Shown piece by piece: positions 14,854-15,821 of a DNA stretch of 15,821 nt. The position numbers and the translations under genes were made by a program. The DNA is from JARRNO01 sp037384885. Its GTDB lineage: Bacteria; Acidobacteriota; UBA4820; DSQY01. The notes beneath the pieces were generated by a model. It ran no database searches and was not told where the DNA came from. It saw nothing but the letters and a program-made list of their open reading frames with translations. Location of the stretch: contig JARRNO010000062.1 in NCBI GenBank assembly GCA_037384885.1, forward strand, positions 1 to 15,821. The letters are read 5' to 3'. Numbering within the stretch: position 1 is the first letter of the stretch; each line of letters opens with the position of its first letter.

Positions 14854-15821
14854 ATGTTTCATACGTCGCATATCGAGTTGAATGAAACCGCGCTTCGCCA
14901 CAACATCAGGTATCTCAAAAAAGTCATCAGTCCTAACGCCAAGTTCTCCTCTGTGATCAAAGGAAACGCATACGGCCACGGCATCCGGCATTTTGTGCCC
15001 CTCGCGGAGAGGTGCGGCGTCCGCCATTTTTCGGTGTTCAGCGCCAGCGAAGCCCTGGAGACGCTGGAAAGCCTCACCCGGGCCAGCGATATCATGATTA
15101 TGGGGGCCATTGAGAACGACGAATTGGAATGGGCGATCGTGAACCAGATTTCATTCTTCGTCTTCGAACTCGACCGCCTCGAGTGCGCCCTGAAGATGGC
15201 CGAGCGCCTGGGCATCCGGACGAGAATTCACGTGGAAGTGGAGACCGGCCTCAACCGGACGGGACTGCAGGGCGACCAGATCGACCAGGCCGTGGACATG
15301 ATTCTGAAATCGGCGGACCATGTCGTGGTGGAAGGAGTCTGCACGCATTATGCGGGAGCGGAGAGCATTCAGAACTACTACCGTATCCAGAACCAGATCA
15401 AGGCGTTTCATGAGCTTTCCGCGCGGGTCGAACGAGCCGGGGTGGATGTCCGGATGAAGCATACGGCGTGTTCTGCGGCCGCGTTGGTTTATCCCGAGAC
15501 CATCATGGATATGGTTCGCTTCGGCATCGCCCACTACGGCTTCTGGCCCAGCAAAGAAACCCAGATGCACTACTTCCTGAACCGGGACCCGGAAAACGGC
15601 AGAAACATGGACCCGCTGAAGCGAGTGATTTCATGGAAGAGCCGGGTCATGAGCGTGAAGGACGTCCGGCCTGGAGAATTCGTAGGATACGGAACGTCCT
15701 ACCAGACGACCCGTGCTCGCAAGATTGCCTCCGTTCCGGTCGGTTACTTCAACGGGTTTGCCCGTAATCTCAGCAACCTGGGCCATGTGCTGATTCGAGG
15801 CCGGCGGGCGCCGGTGGTCGG
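14854..15821 (+). CDS. alr: alanine racemase, 3' end outside window
   Basis: 322 complete codons of a fold-III PLP enzyme that interconverts L- and D-alanine for peptidoglycan. PLP lysine 36 lies in SVIKGNAYGHG; most family members have A rather than G after the lysine. Other family blocks are HVEVETGLNRTGL (Arg 135), CTHYAGAES (163-171), MVRFGIAHYGFWPS (220-233), and GEFVGYGTSYQT with the second catalytic base Tyr 279, followed by VPVGYFNGFARNLSNLGHVLIRGRRAPVV. About 50 residues including the last active-site block are missing beyond the edge. GAGGGGGA at 14842-14849 precedes the ATG. It lies 55 bases after the M20 gene and is probably co-transcribed. The KGNAYGHG and HYAGAES wording suggests a branch apart from the E. 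coli Alr/DadX type; this is recognition by eye only. Confidence 0.93.
   Translation, partial: MFHTSHIELNETALRHNIRYLKKVISPNAKFSSVIKGNAYGHGIRHFVPLAERCGVRHFSVFSASEALETLESLTRASDIMIMGAIENDELEWAIVNQISFFVFELDRLECALKMAERLGIRTRIHVEVETGLNRTGLQGDQIDQAVDMILKSADHVVVEGVCTHYAGAESIQNYYRIQNQIKAFHELSARVERAGVDVRMKHTACSAAALVYPETIMDMVRFGIAHYGFWPSKETQMHYFLNRDPENGRNMDPLKRVISWKSRVMSVKDVRPGEFVGYGTSYQTTRARKIASVPVGYFNGFARNLSNLGHVLIRGRRAPVV

Noticed and set aside
1..15821. CRISPR arrays, insertion sequences, tRNA or phage genes
   Set aside because: No regularly spaced repeats, terminal inverted repeats with transposase, tRNA-like cloverleaf or phage structural proteins were seen on either strand.

Overview
The window is GC-rich, densely coded bacterial chromosome. 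The mix of genes (an AddAB-type recombination pair, a biosynthetic arginine decarboxylase, a NapH/NapG-type polyferredoxin beside a Tat-exported DUF362 protein, and a DUF169 protein) suggests an anaerobic or facultative member of the former Deltaproteobacteria (Desulfobacterota). That placement is inferred from gene content and protein style only. There are no rRNA or tRNA genes, no CRISPR array and no insertion sequence. No stretch longer than about 300 bases lacks a gene.

Layout. Positions 1-4596 (+) hold a tightly coupled repair operon: the C-terminal part of an AddB-like nuclease, a full AddA-like helicase-nuclease, and a 92-residue helix-hairpin-helix protein of the Cdd1 ('pathogenicity locus') family. 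The three genes are joined by ATGA overlaps. A small DUF5684-like membrane protein follows (4660-5013, +). Convergent to it is speA (5040-6968, -). Divergent from speA is a YgjP-type zinc metallopeptidase (7155-7898, +), then a DUF169 protein (8026-8784, +). Convergent to DUF169 is a two-gene redox operon read leftwards: a Tat-signal DUF362 protein (10317-11225, -), then a NapH/NapG-type membrane polyferredoxin (10311 to 8796, -) whose frame is broken near 9673. A four-helix membrane protein (11399-11830, -) lies divergent from a VAT-1-like quinone oxidoreductase (11991-13025, +). A broken YXWGXW-repeat envelope protein (13446 to 13022, -) lies divergent from an M20 amidohydrolase (about 13630-14798, +) whose N-terminus is also out of frame. 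Alanine racemase starts at 14854 and runs off the right edge.

Together: AddA and AddB would process double-strand DNA ends for recombination, with the coupled helix-hairpin-helix protein a plausible accessory DNA binder. DUF362 and the polyferredoxin look like an envelope-facing electron-transfer module of unknown substrate. SpeA feeds polyamine synthesis, and Alr supplies D-alanine for the cell wall.

The most unusual feature is three separate frame disruptions within about 4 kb (near 9673, 13297 and 13690), while the left 9 kb reads cleanly. One of them, inferred to be a deletion of about 29 nt, removes the second conserved CxxxCP motif of the NapH-type protein. They could be real gene decay or sequence and assembly errors. 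I did not find a convincing wholly new biological system. The best candidates for follow-up are the AddAB-Cdd1 coupling, the NapH-NapG fusion next to DUF362, and the operator-like divergent promoter region at 11885-11950.
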